Below are positions 12,709 to 22,472 of a stretch of 64,000 nucleotides of DNA, piece by piece (position 1 is the stretch's first letter; each line of letters opens with the position of its first letter). The notes under the pieces are model-generated. The model did no database searches. It saw only the letters and a list, made by a program, of their open reading frames with translations, and had not been told where the DNA came from. The position numbers were made by a program, and so were the translations under genes. The stretch is from Myoxocephalus aenaeus (taxonomy: Eukaryota > Chordata > Actinopteri > Perciformes > Cottidae): contig JBAMJR010000070.1 in NCBI GenBank assembly GCA_038501785.1, positions 6,127,001-6,191,000 on the forward strand, given 5' to 3'.

Positions 12709-15700
12709 GGGCGTCCAGGCCTGATGGGACCAAAAGGAGAGCGAGGAGACTCTGCAAACCTGCAGGTGAGTCACACACCTGGTTCTCTGCAAATGCAACG
12801 CGTCGTGATCGAGCAGCAGAATGAGATTGAGTTGATATTGCTTTTAGTTTTATAACCCTGTTTTCCCCTTTTCTCTTTCTTTCTTCAATTTTTTGTCTTC
12901 ATTTTTTGTCTTTCCAGGGAGCTCCCGGCCTTCCGGGGCTGCCGGGCCGTCCAGGAATATTCAACTGCCCGAAAGGAGTAAGCGCACACACACTCTGACA
13001 CACTCTGACACACACTCTGACACACACACTCTGATATGACTCTCATGTCCTCTCTCCTCTCCCGCTCCTGCAGACCGTGTTCCCCCTCCCTCCCCGGCCG
13101 CGCTGCAAAATGACTGTAAGTTTCAAACACGTCGTTATGAATCTTTTTTTTTTTATTATTTCATTTCTAATGGCACATCCAGTATAATCTGTCATCCTGC
13201 TGCTTTGTGTGTATTCTAAATCATATATTCACGTTAGAGTGAAGGCTAAGCTGCATGCTAAGTGGTCGTCCATCTTCATTGAACCTCCGCTCCCTCCTCA
13301 TCATTTTATTTATGTATCTAATCATCCGTCTGCTTCTCTCACGTCTCCCCTCTCTCCCTGATGTTTATGTATGATTTCTAAACTCAGTCATCGCTGACTG
13401 CTGTTAACATGTCTGTGCTCGTTATTCCAGCTGAATCCCAATGGAACCGTTGCCCTTGGTAGGTTGAGTCTTTTCTTTGCCATAAATGATAAAAACATGA
13501 AGTCTGTTTACACCTTTTTTTTGCAGGTTGACTCTCAGTGAACTGAATATTATCAGTTCTTTTTTTACTTTTACTTTGAACCCTAGAACACTAACATCTT
13601 TAACTCTAGAACACTAACGTCTTTAACTCTAGAACACTAACATCTTTAACTCTAGAACACTAACGTCTTTAACCCTAGAACACTAACATCTTTAACCCTA
13701 GAACACTAACGTCTTTAACCCTAGAACAGTAACGTCTTTAACCCTAGAACAGTAACATCTTTAACTCTAGAACACTAACATCTTTAACTCTAGAACACTA
13801 ACATCTTTAACTCTAGAACACTAACATCTTTAACTCTAGAACACTAACATCTTTAACCCTAGAACACTAACATCTTTAACTCTAGAACACTAACATCTTT
13901 AACTCTAGAACACTAACGTCTTTAACCCTAGAACACTAACATCTTTAACTCTAGAACACTAACATCTTTAACCCTAGAACACTAACATCTTTAACTCTAG
14001 AACACTAACGTCTTTAACCCTAGAACACTAACATCTTTAACTCTAGAACACTAACATCTTTAACTCTAGAACACTAACGTCTTTAACCCTAGAACACTAA
14101 CATCTTTAACTCTAGAACACTAACATCTTTAAGTCTAGAACACTAACATCTTTAACCCTAGAACACTAACATCTTTAACCCTAGAACACTAACATCTTTA
14201 ACCCTAGCACAGTAACATCCTTAACTCTAGAACACTAACGTCTTTAACTCTAGAACACTAACGTCTTTAACCCTAGACCACTAACGTCTTTAACTCTAGA
14301 ACACTAACATCTTTAACTCTAGAACACTAACATCTTTAACTCTAGAACACTAATGTCTTTAACCCTAGAACACTAACGTCTTTAACCCTAGAACACTAAC
14401 ATCTTTAACTCTAGAACACTAACGTCTTTAACTCTAGAACACTAACGTCTTTAACCCTAGAACACTAACATCTTTAACTCTAGAACACTAACATCTTTAA
14501 CCCTAGAACACTAACGTCTTTAACCCTAGAACACTAACATCTTTAACTCTAGACCACTAATGTCTTTAACCCTAGAACACTAACGTCTTTACCCTAGAAC
14601 ACTAACGTCTTTAACCCTAGAACACTAACATCTTTAACTCTAGAACACTAACGTCTTTAACCCTAGAACACTAACGTCTTTAACTCTAGAACACTAACGT
14701 CTTTAACCCTAGAACACTAACATCTTTAACTCTAGAACACTAACATCTTTAACCCTAGAACACTAACGTCTTTAACCCTAGAACACTAACGTCTTTAACT
14801 CTAGAACACTAACGTCTTTAACCCTAGAACACTAACGTCTTTAACTCTAGAACACTAACGTCTTTAACCCTAGAACACTAACGTCTTTAACCCTAGAACA
14901 CTAACGTCTTTAACCCTAGAACACTAACGTCTTTAACTCTAGAACACTAACATCTTTAACCCTAGAACACTAACGTCTTTAACCCTAGAACACTAACGTC
15001 TTTAACCCTAGAACACTAACGTCTTTAACCCTAGAACACTAACGTCTTTAACTCTAGAACACTAACATCTTTAACCCTAGAACACTAACGTCTTTAACCC
15101 TAGAACACTAACGTCTTTAACCCTAGAACACTAACGTCTTTAACTCTAGAACACTAACGTCTTTAACTCTAGAACACTAACGTCTTTAACTCTAGAACAC
15201 TAACGTCTTTAACCCTATAACACTAACGTCTTTAACCCTAGAACACTAACATCTTTAACTCTAGAACACTAACGTCTTTAACCCTAGAACACTAACGTCT
15301 TTAACTCTAGAACACTAACGTCTTTAACCCTAGAACACTAACATCTTTAACTCTAGACAACTAATGTCTTTAACCCTAGAACACTAACGTCTTTACCCTA
15401 GAACACTAACGTCTTTAACCCTAGAACACTAACATCTTTAACTCTAGAACACTAACGTCTTTAACCCTAGAACACTAACGTCTTTAACTCTAGAACACTA
15501 ACGTCTTTAACCCTAGAACACTAACATCTTTAACTCTAGAACACTAACATCTTTAACCCTAGAACACTAACGTCTTTAACTCTAGAACACTAACGTCTTT
15601 AACCCTAGAACACTAACGTCTTTAACTCTAGAACACTAACGTCTTTAACCCTAGAACACTAACGTCTTTAACCCTAGAACACTAACGTCTTTAACCCTAG

Positions 15701-18700
15701 AACACTAACGTCTTTAACTCTAGAACACTAACATCTTTAACCCTAGAACACTAACATCTTTAACCCTAGAACACTAACGTCTTTAACCCTAGAACACTAA
15801 CGTCTTTAACCCTAGAACACTAACGTCTTTAACCCTAGAACACTAACGTCTTTAACCCTAGAACACTAACGTCTTTAACCCTAGAACACTAACGTCTTTA
15901 ACTCTAGAACACTAACATCTTTAACCCTAGAACACTAACGTCTTTAACCCTAGAACACTAACGTCTTTAACTCTAGAACACTAACGTCTTTAACTCTAGA
16001 ACACTAACGTCTTTAACTCTAGAACACTAACATCTTTAACCCTAGAACACTAACATCTTTAACCCTAGAACACTAACGTCTTTAACCCTAGAACACTAAC
16101 GTCTTTAACCCTAGAACACTAACGTCTTTAACCCTAGAACACTAACGTCTTTAACCCTAGAACACTAACATCTTTAACCCTAGAACACTAACGTCTTTAA
16201 CCCTAGAACACTAACGTCTTTAACCCTAGAACACTAACGTCTTTAACCCTAGAACACTAACGTCTTTAACCCTAGAACACTAACGTCTTTAACTCTAGAA
16301 CACTAACATCTTTAACCCTAGAACACTAACGTCTTTAACCCTAGAACACTAACGTCTTTAACTCTAGAACACTAATGTCTTTAACCCTAGAACACTAACG
16401 TCTTTAACTCTAGAACACTAACGTCTTTAACTCTAGAACACTAACGTCTTTAACCCTAGAACACTAACATCTTTAACTCTAGAACACTAACATCTTTAAC
16501 CCTAGAACACTAACGTCTTTAACCCTATAACACTAACATCTTTAACTCTAGAACACTAACATCTTTAACTCTAGAACACTAACGTCTTTAACCCTAGAAC
16601 ACTAACGTCTTTAACACTAGAACACTAACGTCTTTAACCCTAGAACACTAACGTCTTTAACACTAGAACACTAACATCTTTAACTCTAGAACACTAACGT
16701 CTTTAACTCTAGAACACTAACGTCTTTAACCCTAGAACACTAACATCTTTAACTCTAGAACACTAACATCTTTAACCCTAGAACACTAACGTCTTTAACC
16801 CTATAACACTAACATCTTTAACTCTAGAACACTAACATCTTTAACTCTAGAACACTAACGTCTTTAACCCTAGAACACTAACGTCTTTAACACTAGAACA
16901 CTAACATCTTTAACTCTAGAACACTAACGTCTTTAACTCTAGAACACTAACGTCTTTAACCCTAGAACACTAACATCTTTAACTCTAGAACACTAACATC
17001 TTTAACCCTAGAACACTAACGTCTTTAACCCTATAACACTAACATCTTTAACTCTAGAACACTAACATCTTTAACTCTAGAACAGTAACATCTTTAACTC
17101 TAGAACACTAACATCTTTAACCCTAGAACACTAACACCTTTAACCCTAGAACAGTAACGTCGGGTGATTTTCACCCGTGTGATTGTGGTTACGTTATTTT
17201 CATTGTGTTGCTTTGTCTGAGTTGTGTGAGTCCTTGTGTAGCTTCATGCTGCTTACTGACGTTATTGAAGGTAGGCGTGTCTTATTGAATGTAGGCGTGT
17301 CTTATTGAAGGTGGGCGTGTCTTATTTACGGTAGGCGTGTCTTATTGAAGGTAGGCGTGTCGTATTTACGGTAGGCGTGTCTTATTTACGGTGGGCGTAT
17401 CTTATTTACGGTAGGCGTGTCTTATTTACGGTGGGCGTGTCTTATTTACGGTAGGCGAGTCTTATTGAAGGTAGGCGTGTCTTATTGAAGGTGGGCGTGT
17501 CTTATTGAAGTTAGGCGTGTCTTATTGAAGGTGGGCGTGCTCCAAACCCTGTTCTTTCATCAGGCACGTGTTCGGGTACAATATACCCGACGTTAGTGAT
17601 AGAGGGTGAAAACATTTCGGATGAGTTTTACCATTGTAGGGAGACTTTTGCTTCACAGGACAAGACTCACATGTCCCAGGAACATGTGGACCAAAGAACA
17701 AGTTCATAGCTCCATTATTGATATTTTTTTATCATGTTTTATTGACGATTCCCTATTTTTTCACCCGATTTTGAGCCTTTTTTTAGGGTCTCCCATGAAA
17801 CCTGTGTTTTAGTTTTATGAGAAGTTCTACAGGGCAAAATAAAAGAAGAGTACTTCAATTTGATTTGTATTGTTGTATTTTGATGAGAAGTATTTTTTAT
17901 CAGGTAAAATATACCCGAGGTTAGTGATGGAGTTATTATTTATAACATTAGTGTTCTGGGTTGAAATCAATCGCCGCGTTAGCAAGTCATCACATGTAAA
18001 GACAAGCACATGATTTATGTTCGTCTCTCTGTCTCCAGGTACCTGCCAGACGCTCCTGAAGGGCGTGAAGGGAGAGCGAGGTGTTCCCGGGATCCCGGCG
18101 CCTCAAAGTGAGTCAACGCCGCTCGTCAATAATTAGACCCTGAACAGAGAAATAGACAAACGTGAACGCCATCAAAGAGAAAAACATGATCTATAATGAA
18201 AAGGAAAACTAGCAAAGAATAGAACTATAACGTGTGTTTTAATGAGTGAATTTAAACGCATGATTTGAAGGATAATTAATCGTAACTCCCTCCTCTGTTT
18301 CCTCTGTTCTAGGCTCTTTTCCTAACAGGGGAGGCTGGGTAAGTTTTACACGGAGGAGCTTTTTATTTACATTTTGTTGTGCTTTTAATGCTTAAAACCG
18401 TGCTTTAAATGTGCCGTGTAACCACAGGGGGCGAGAGGGGAGCAGGGCACGAAGGGAGAGAAGGGAGACACGGGGGAGGCGAGGTTTCCCGGGCAACCAG
18501 GTCACCCCGGGAGACCAGGCCTTGTGGTGAGTGAACATTATTTAGTTTTAGTAGTGCGTCTAATGTTAGTTTTCATCATATTTAGCCGACCTCGTCCTGC
18601 TTTTCTGAGTCAAACTTCAGTTGAAACTTGTCTTGTCTCCCTTCAGGGACCCAAAGGAGAGTCGGTGCTCGGCCCACCAGGCCACCCCGGGGTGCCGGGT

Positions 18701-21700
18701 TCTCCGGGCATTCCGGGCTACGGCAGACCAGGACCGGTCGGCGCTACCGGACCACCGGGGCCACCGGGGCCTCCGGGACCCTATGAGTCACCCTCCAGAT
18801 ACGGATCAGGTACAATCCATCACGTATCCCGTACAATGACGGCAAACGTGTTATAATTCATAGAAATCATAGTTTCTGAATCTTGTAACTGATCATAAGG
18901 CGTTGACATGTTTGCGATGGCAGCTTTGAGCATTGCCGGCCCGCCTGGACCCGCTGGACCCGCTGGACCTCCTGGACCTTCGAGTAGCGCAGCATCGGTA
19001 CGTGAACCCTTCATTTGCGTGATGACGCAACATGCGGCCCGATACCAACGTTTTCCAGAGAAAGGTGTAAGTTTGTCTTCTCTGTTTGTTTCCCCAGCTG
19101 AGGACCTTTAAGTCCCGTGAGAGCATGATGCAGCTCACCGTCAGGGACGCAGACGGGTCGCTGGCGTTCGTCACAGCAACAGGAAGTCTCTTCGTCAAGG
19201 TCTCCCAGGGGTGGAAAGAGATACAGGTGCAGTAACCCGGTCCAGTCTTACGTGTTTAGAGGTTTGGTCAAAGAAAAGCTGCAGCATGCAGCTGCTAGAA
19301 AATGTTTATATGTCGGAGCTTGACTGATGTAAACGGTGCAACTGCAGTTTAATTGCTTTTCTGGACGTTTTCCTGGTCAGCGATGCTTTTAGGGAGTTTC
19401 CTGATTCTCCTCCTTTGAATCCATTTACTGGAAAATATGTTTTTATATTCTCTGGAGGGAGAGCTGCAGCTCCTCGTGTTGCTGCCTCATTGGCTGGCTG
19501 TAGATCACTCCAGCATCGCCGCTGGCCAAACAGTCTCTCAATTTGAGAAGATGATCAACGATTATTCACACAGCAATATTTGACAAAACGCTCTTCATTG
19601 CTGAAATGCATGTTGTAAAAGTGAAACCACTGACTCACGTGATCGTTATTGTTTTAACTCAAAGACAATGTGATGACAACATGAGCTCAAATAACACGAC
19701 GTAAAGCGTCTGAGTTAAAGTCTTGTTTTGTGTCCACAGCTCGGCAGTCTGATCTACCTCTCCAATAACATTATTCCACAGGATGAGGTACTTATTGCAT
19801 TTTATTTTTTTGCTTTTTGCTTCATAAATATAAATGCTATCGTGGAACGTATGTATTGTATATATGCAGTATTTAATTAATCCATTTAATTCAACTATTC
19901 CTCTTTTCAACGGTGTGTTTAGCCGCGGGTTTCATACCAGATCAGAGGAGACCCGATGGAGAGAATACGTTCAGTCAATGAAAGGGTGAGCGTCAATAGG
20001 ATGGTGTTATTCTAAATAATGTACGTTGAATATTGTGCAACATTGAATTTGAAGAGCAATGCTACGAAACATGAATTATTAATTATTATGTAACACTTAA
20101 AGACATTTAAAGTACATGGTTTTCACAGCATAGTTAATGTAAGTCAAATGTATGCATGAAGGAGTGAGGGAGTGAATGAGTGAGTGACTGATGGAGGGAA
20201 GGAGGAAATGAGTGAGTGAGGGAGGGAGGCAGGGAGGGAATGAGTGAGTGAGTGAGGAACTTAGTGAGTAAGGGAGGGAGGGAGTGAGTGATGGATGTAA
20301 TGAGTGAAGGGATTTTATGAAACATTAAAAGACATTTAAAATACATGGATTTCACAGCATAGTTAATCCAAGTCAAATGTATGCATTCTTGAGTGAGTGA
20401 GTGAGTGATGGAGGGAGTGAGGGAGGGAGGGAAACAGCGAGCGAGGGAGTGAGTGAGGAAGGAAGGGAGGGAATGAGGGAGGGAGGGAGGGAGTGAGGAT
20501 TTGTTTAACTGGAATAAATAATACTCTGGGTTCTTCCTCGTATAACCCCGCTCTGCTGCCTCCTCTTCCTCATACAACACCGCTCTGCTGCCTCCTCTTC
20601 CTCGTATAACCCGCTCCTCTCCCTCCAGCTCAACCTGGTGGCCCTGAACCAGCCGCACTCCGGCGACATGATGGGACTCGACATCGCCGACCGGATGTGT
20701 TACGAGCAGTCCAAGGCGATGGGCTTGGCCCCGAACTACCGCGCCTTCATCTCCTCCCACAGCCAAGACCTGGTCCACGTGGTCTACCCCGGCCTCCGGG
20801 AAACTCTGCCGGTGACCAACCTCAGGGTGAGTCCGCTCTCCTGCGGTTCCCCAACGGACCAAGAGCTGCTGGCGGCGTCTCACCAGCTGTGTGTCTTCTT
20901 CTAGGGGGACGTGATGTTCAGGAACTGGCGGTCAATTTTCAATGGCGACGGGGGGCCAATGGACGCCAGGATACCGATCTACTCCTTCGACGGCCGGGAC
21001 GTTTTAGCTGACCCCTTCTGGTCAGTTACCTTGATCGACTTCCTCCTTATTTGTTTGTGTCTCAATCCCAATCTCCACCTTCACGGACTCACCGACTCTG
21101 TGAGGGTTTAGTTCTGTACCGCTGTCACATCGTCGAGTGTTTGAGTCTCTGGCAGACATTTTGAGTCCTTTATGAACCCTTTCCGTAAGTTAGCATTATG
21201 TGCCGACTTTGCCCAAGGGAATTACCCACAATTCATTGCAATGTGACGTTAAACACGCAGTTCCAAATGGAAGAATGGCGACGTAAAAAAAAAAGCTGAA
21301 CAAAGAGGCATGTGGGTGTTCAGCCCGATAAATAACATTTACACAACAACATTAAGGATTAAAGATGGAACATAAAAACTCATGAAATCAGAGGAATTTC
21401 ATCTGAATTTCATGTGGTTTTGCTCATGTCTTTGAAAAGTGATTATATGTATTTAAAAAACAAGATTTATTCATAAAAAAACTAGAATTATTCATAAAAA
21501 AACAAGATTTATTCATGAAAAACAAGATTTATTCATAAAAAAAACAAGATTTATTTATAAAAAAAACAAGATTTATTCATCAAACAATTGTGGTTTTGCT
21601 CATGTCTTTGAAAAGTGATTATATGTACTGTATTTAAAAACCAAGATTTATTCATCAAACATTTTGTTTTGTTATTGAAGGCTGTTTTGACAAAAACGAG

Positions 21701-22217
21701 TAAATAGATTTGTTTAAACGTTGACGTTTCATCTCGTGAGGAAAGAGCCTGAAGACGTTCAAATCAGGGAGTTAAAAGTATAAAATAAATACCCACAATA
21801 TGTAGTCACGTGATATGTTGCAGCAAAGTGCTGTATGTTCATCTTTACACCAGTTCAAGCCCTCACAGCCTCTCACACTCGACCATTTACCAGCTGACGT
21901 CAGTGAGTCCCTGGGGGTTTAGGGTTTGAGGGTTTAGGATCACATTGGGACTGGGCCTGTCTTGTTATTCTGTTCCTTCCTGTCATGCTGATATTCTCTG
22001 TCCTCCACTCGTCAGGCCTCAGAAGAGCATCTGGCACGGCTCCAGCAGCCGGGGCCTCCGGGTGGTGGACAAGCACTGCGAGACGTGGCGAGCGGACCAC
22101 ATGTCCGTCACGGGCCAGTCGTCCAGCCTGACCTCAGGTCTGCTCCTGGGCCAGCAGACGAGGAGCTGCTCCAACCAGTACATTGTGCTCTGCATCGAGA
22201 CCCACAAAAACCTTTAA
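122..22217 (+). CDS. col15a1: Collagen alpha-1(XV)-like multiplexin, 3' part (5' end outside window)
   Basis: Forty exons join in one frame (3180 nt, 1059 residues plus TAA). Order: end of the TSPN/laminin-G region, acidic linker, Gly-X-Y blocks with many interruptions, NC1 trimerization segment, hinge, endostatin domain. This layout is known only in collagens XV and XVIII, secreted basement-membrane-zone proteoglycans. I favour XV because the endostatin domain has IPIYSFDGRDV and IWHGSS, which match restin better, and because the zinc-ligand histidine before LVALN in endostatin is Asn here. Most exons are multiples of 9 or 3 bases beginning with a Gly codon, as in fibril-associated and multiplexin genes. 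The N-terminal secretion signal and most of TSPN lie upstream. The gene could be a diverged col18a1 paralogue; I rate XV about 3:1. Confidence 0.85.
1414..1463. repeat. (CA)n microsatellite
   Basis: About 24 CA units interrupted by one TA, starting 11 bp after the exon 2 donor. Confidence 0.95.
1892..2304. mobile_element. Palindromic foldback element, copy 1
   Basis: Starts CCGTAAACGTCGGGTTACG and ends with its near inverse complement (CCCGACTTTTACGG), flanked by TA at 1890-1891 and 2305-2306. The core has the modules CCACCGAAGGTAGCGGGACC and GACACCCGACTTGGGCAGAG, then a run of AGCAGCAGCGCGAGCT-type units. Lies in a col15a1 intron. No coding capacity. Confidence 0.85.
3266..3301. repeat. (GT)n microsatellite
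   Basis: About 17 GT units in the intron after exon 3. Confidence 0.9.
3490..3702. repeat. Two (TA)n tracts flanking col15a1 exon 4
   Basis: TA tracts at about 3497-3532 and 3652-3701 on either side of the 44-bp exon 3587-3630. Confidence 0.9.
5117..5192. repeat. Short TGACCTGATT tandem repeat
   Basis: Seven near-copies of TGACCTGATTTGA/TGACCTGATC directly upstream of exon 9. Confidence 0.8.
5288..6358. repeat. 19-bp minisatellite in col15a1 intron 9
   Basis: About 55 units of GATATTAAGGACGTTAGCT (19 bp) with GACG/GTCG/GTTG variants. Starts about 25 bp after the exon 9 donor and ends about 70 bp before the exon 10 acceptor, filling the intron. Confidence 0.95.
6724..6798 (+). other. col15a1: col15a1 exon 11: Ser-Gly dipeptide repeat, probable glycosaminoglycan attachment region
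   Basis: The 25-codon exon reads VIEDWFSG followed by an uninterrupted run of eight more Ser-Gly pairs and a final Gln. Ser-Gly pairs preceded by acidic residues are the classical xylosylation site for chondroitin or heparan sulfate chains, and collagen XV is a known proteoglycan, so the role follows from the family. At DNA level the run is a TCTGGG/TCTGGT hexamer repeat, so its length may be polymorphic without a frame change. Confidence 0.75.
6931..6993. repeat. (GT)n microsatellite
   Basis: About 31 GT units in the col15a1 intron after exon 11. Confidence 0.95.
7508..7549. repeat. (TA)n microsatellite
   Basis: About 21 TA units, 30 bp after the exon 12 donor. Confidence 0.9.
8340..9180. 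repeat. (TA)n-dominated region in col15a1 intron 14
   Basis: Long TA dinucleotide tracts at 8402-8434, 8670-8746 and 9120-9178 within an A/T-rich region, interrupted by unique sequence at 8775-8990. Confidence 0.9.
9819..10560. mobile_element. Dispersed repeat CAGTGGCAGGCCGT, copy 1
   Basis: CAGTGGCAGGCCGTGCATTT recurs at 43217 with the following 40-50 bp. The start CAGTGG(C) is hAT-like. A 74-codon minus-strand frame at 10326-10550 may be a transposase remnant, but I cannot name the family. Interrupted by foldback copy 2. The right boundary is approximate. Confidence 0.5.
10056..10324. mobile_element. Palindromic foldback element, copy 2 (3' truncated)
   Basis: Begins CCGTAAAAGTCGGGTTACG after a TA and carries the same core modules, but stops after GCTTGCTACAGT with no right terminal repeat. 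It is nested in another dispersed repeat (9819 to about 10560) in a col15a1 intron. Confidence 0.8.
11432..11866 (+). mobile_element. hAT-like MITE family B, copy 1
   Basis: CAGGGGTTCTCAA...TTGAGAACCACTG with flanking CGTTAAGA / GGTTAAGA (8-bp target duplication with one change), the classical hAT signature. Internal GTGGGGCG motifs. In a col15a1 intron. Confidence 0.82.
12640..12706. repeat. col15a1: (GT)n microsatellite forming the exon 26 acceptor
   Basis: GT repeats run without break to the TAG acceptor at 12706-12708 of exon 12709-12765. Confidence 0.95.
13580..17159. repeat. Giant 23-bp minisatellite in col15a1 intron 29
   Basis: About 155 tandem units of the form TTAACCCTAGAACACTAACGTCT (23 bp). 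Variation is concentrated at two positions: CCCTAG/CTCTAG and ACGTC/ACATC. Rare variants (CTATAACAC, AGACCACTAATG, a deletion giving CTTTACCC) recur at set spacings, showing block duplications. It occupies 78% of the intron. Confidence 0.95.
17137..17961. mobile_element. Possible piggyBac-like MITE adjoining the minisatellite
   Basis: The last unit runs into unique sequence: TTAACCCTAGAACAGTAACG then TCGGGTGATTTTCACCCG. At the far side is AACATTAGTGTTCTGGGTTGA, roughly the inverse of the left end. ATATACCCGACGTTAGTGAT and ATATACCCGAGGTTAGTGAT also occur at 17580 and 17909. TTAA plus CCCTAGAA is the piggyBac terminal pattern. No transposase seen. Confidence 0.45.
17264..17540. repeat. 20-bp minisatellite (GTAGGCGTGTCTTATTGAAG type)
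   Basis: About 14 units of 20 bp, with two alternating unit classes (TTATTGAAGG and TTATTTACGG) and GTAGGC/GTGGGC variants. Confidence 0.9.
18428..18997 (+). other. col15a1: col15a1 exons 32-34: last triple-helical exons
   Basis: Exons 18428-18526, 18647-18809 and 18924-18997. Exon 32 is Lys/Glu-rich Gly-X-Y; exon 33 ends the helix with repeated GPPGPPG and then PYESPSRYGS, an interruption; exon 34 has a last short GPPGPAGPAG helix ending in PSSSAAS. Phase 1 junction between 33 and 34. Confidence 0.85.
19098..19787 (+). other. col15a1: col15a1 NC1 trimerization segment (exons 35-36)
   Basis: Exon 19098-19226 (LRTFKSRESM through VSQGWKEIQ) and exon 19740-19787 (LGSLIYLSNNIIPQDE). The pattern TFKS...MMQL, GSLFVKVSQGWKEIQLGSLI matches the short trimerization domain of multiplexin NC1, where the GWK.(I/L)QLG strand is a family hallmark. 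It noncovalently trimerizes the three chains. The 513-bp intron between them shows no other exon. Confidence 0.8.
20120..20510. repeat. Purine-rich GAGTGAGGGA tandem region with a 225-bp duplication
   Basis: A long G/A-only stretch on the plus strand. The block with TTTCACAGCATAGTTAAT and AGTCAAATGTATGCAT occurs at 20123 and 20348, so a unit of about 225 bp is duplicated in tandem. Confidence 0.85.
21450..21665. repeat. A-rich AACAAGATTTATTCATAAAA tandem repeat
   Basis: Six to seven imperfect units of 21-24 bp, and a duplicated block TTGTGGTTTTGCTCATGTCT (21414, 21588). In the last col15a1 intron. Confidence 0.75.
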
Positions 22218-22472
22218 ATCCCCCCATACCACTGCACCAGGCCGGCCACCATAAACCTTCAACACTCGGGGAAAACATTTGTGCTACCTGTAGCATTTTT
22301 GTGTTTAAAAAAAATAGAGGACCACATTTAACGACATTTCTTTCACATAGAGGATGTTACCCCATTTTCTGACATCCCTCTGCGTTATGTCTGAGGAGCG
22401 AGGATATCGTTAAGGAAGTCTTCACGACAGCCAAGATATAATCCTGCAAGATAAACTAACATAAAGTCATTA

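Larger units (their letters stand above)
3785..13115 (+). other. col15a1: col15a1 collagenous exons 5-28
   Basis: Exons: 3785-3955, 4133-4159, 4392-4454, 4586-4666, 5216-5263, 6429-6563, 6724-6798, 7425-7478, 7871-7906, 8027-8161, 9284-9343, 9476-9511, 9599-9643, 10611-10673, 10965-11000, 11121-11204, 11307-11372, 11928-11990, 12101-12181, 12308-12343, 12461-12514, 12709-12765, 12918-12977, 13074-13115. All are phase 0. Gly-X-Y blocks alternate with short non-collagenous interruptions: exon 9 (acidic, EGSGFEDFDSDAE), exon 11 (Ser-Gly run), exon 15 (DLEGSGMQSGFG), exon 21 (LLLNDTDGAFNFS, with an N-glycosylation sequon NDT). Exon 27 has a Cys (FNCPKG) and exon 28 another (PRCKMT), probably interchain. 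Exon 23 ends on an unusual donor, AAG|GTCATT. Confidence 0.85.
13431..18338 (+). other. col15a1: col15a1 exons 29-31 and the large minisatellite-filled intron
   Basis: Exons 13431-13458 (LNPNGTVAL, sequon NGT), 18039-18107 (GTCQTLLKGVKGERG) and 18313-18338 (SSFPNRGGW). Exons 29 and 30 end in phase 1 and exon 31 restores phase 0, so the frame is kept across a 4580-bp intron. Nearly all of that intron is the 23-bp minisatellite plus its flanking element. The Cys in exon 30, with those in exons 27-28, forms the three-cysteine non-collagenous cluster of this gene. Confidence 0.8.
19923..22217 (+). other. col15a1: col15a1 hinge and endostatin/restin domain (exons 37-40)
   Basis: Hinge exon 19923-19985; endostatin exons 20629-20826, 20905-21020 and 22016-22217 (stop TAA at 22215). 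The endostatin fold is shown by LVALN, YRAFISSH, NWRSIFNG, YSFDGRDV, WPQKSIWHG, CETWRAD, TGQ, GLLLGQ, SCSNQYIVLCIE. All four disulfide cysteines are present (RMCYE, KHCETW, RSCSN, VLCIE). The family C-terminus usually continues with NSFM; here it ends THKNL, a changed tail. This fragment is released by proteolysis and is anti-angiogenic in mammals (family knowledge). The 995-bp intron 21021-22015 holds an A-rich tandem repeat. Confidence 0.88.

Noticed and set aside
13580..17159. CRISPR-like array or telomeric repeat
   Set aside because: Units are directly tandem with no unique spacers, and the unit is not TTAGGG/CCCTAA despite containing AACCCTAG.
20629..22217. Assignment of the collagen to col18a1
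   Set aside because: Overall architecture fits, but the endostatin motifs (IPIYSFDGRD, IWHGSS) and the missing zinc-site His fit collagen XV better. Not fully excluded.
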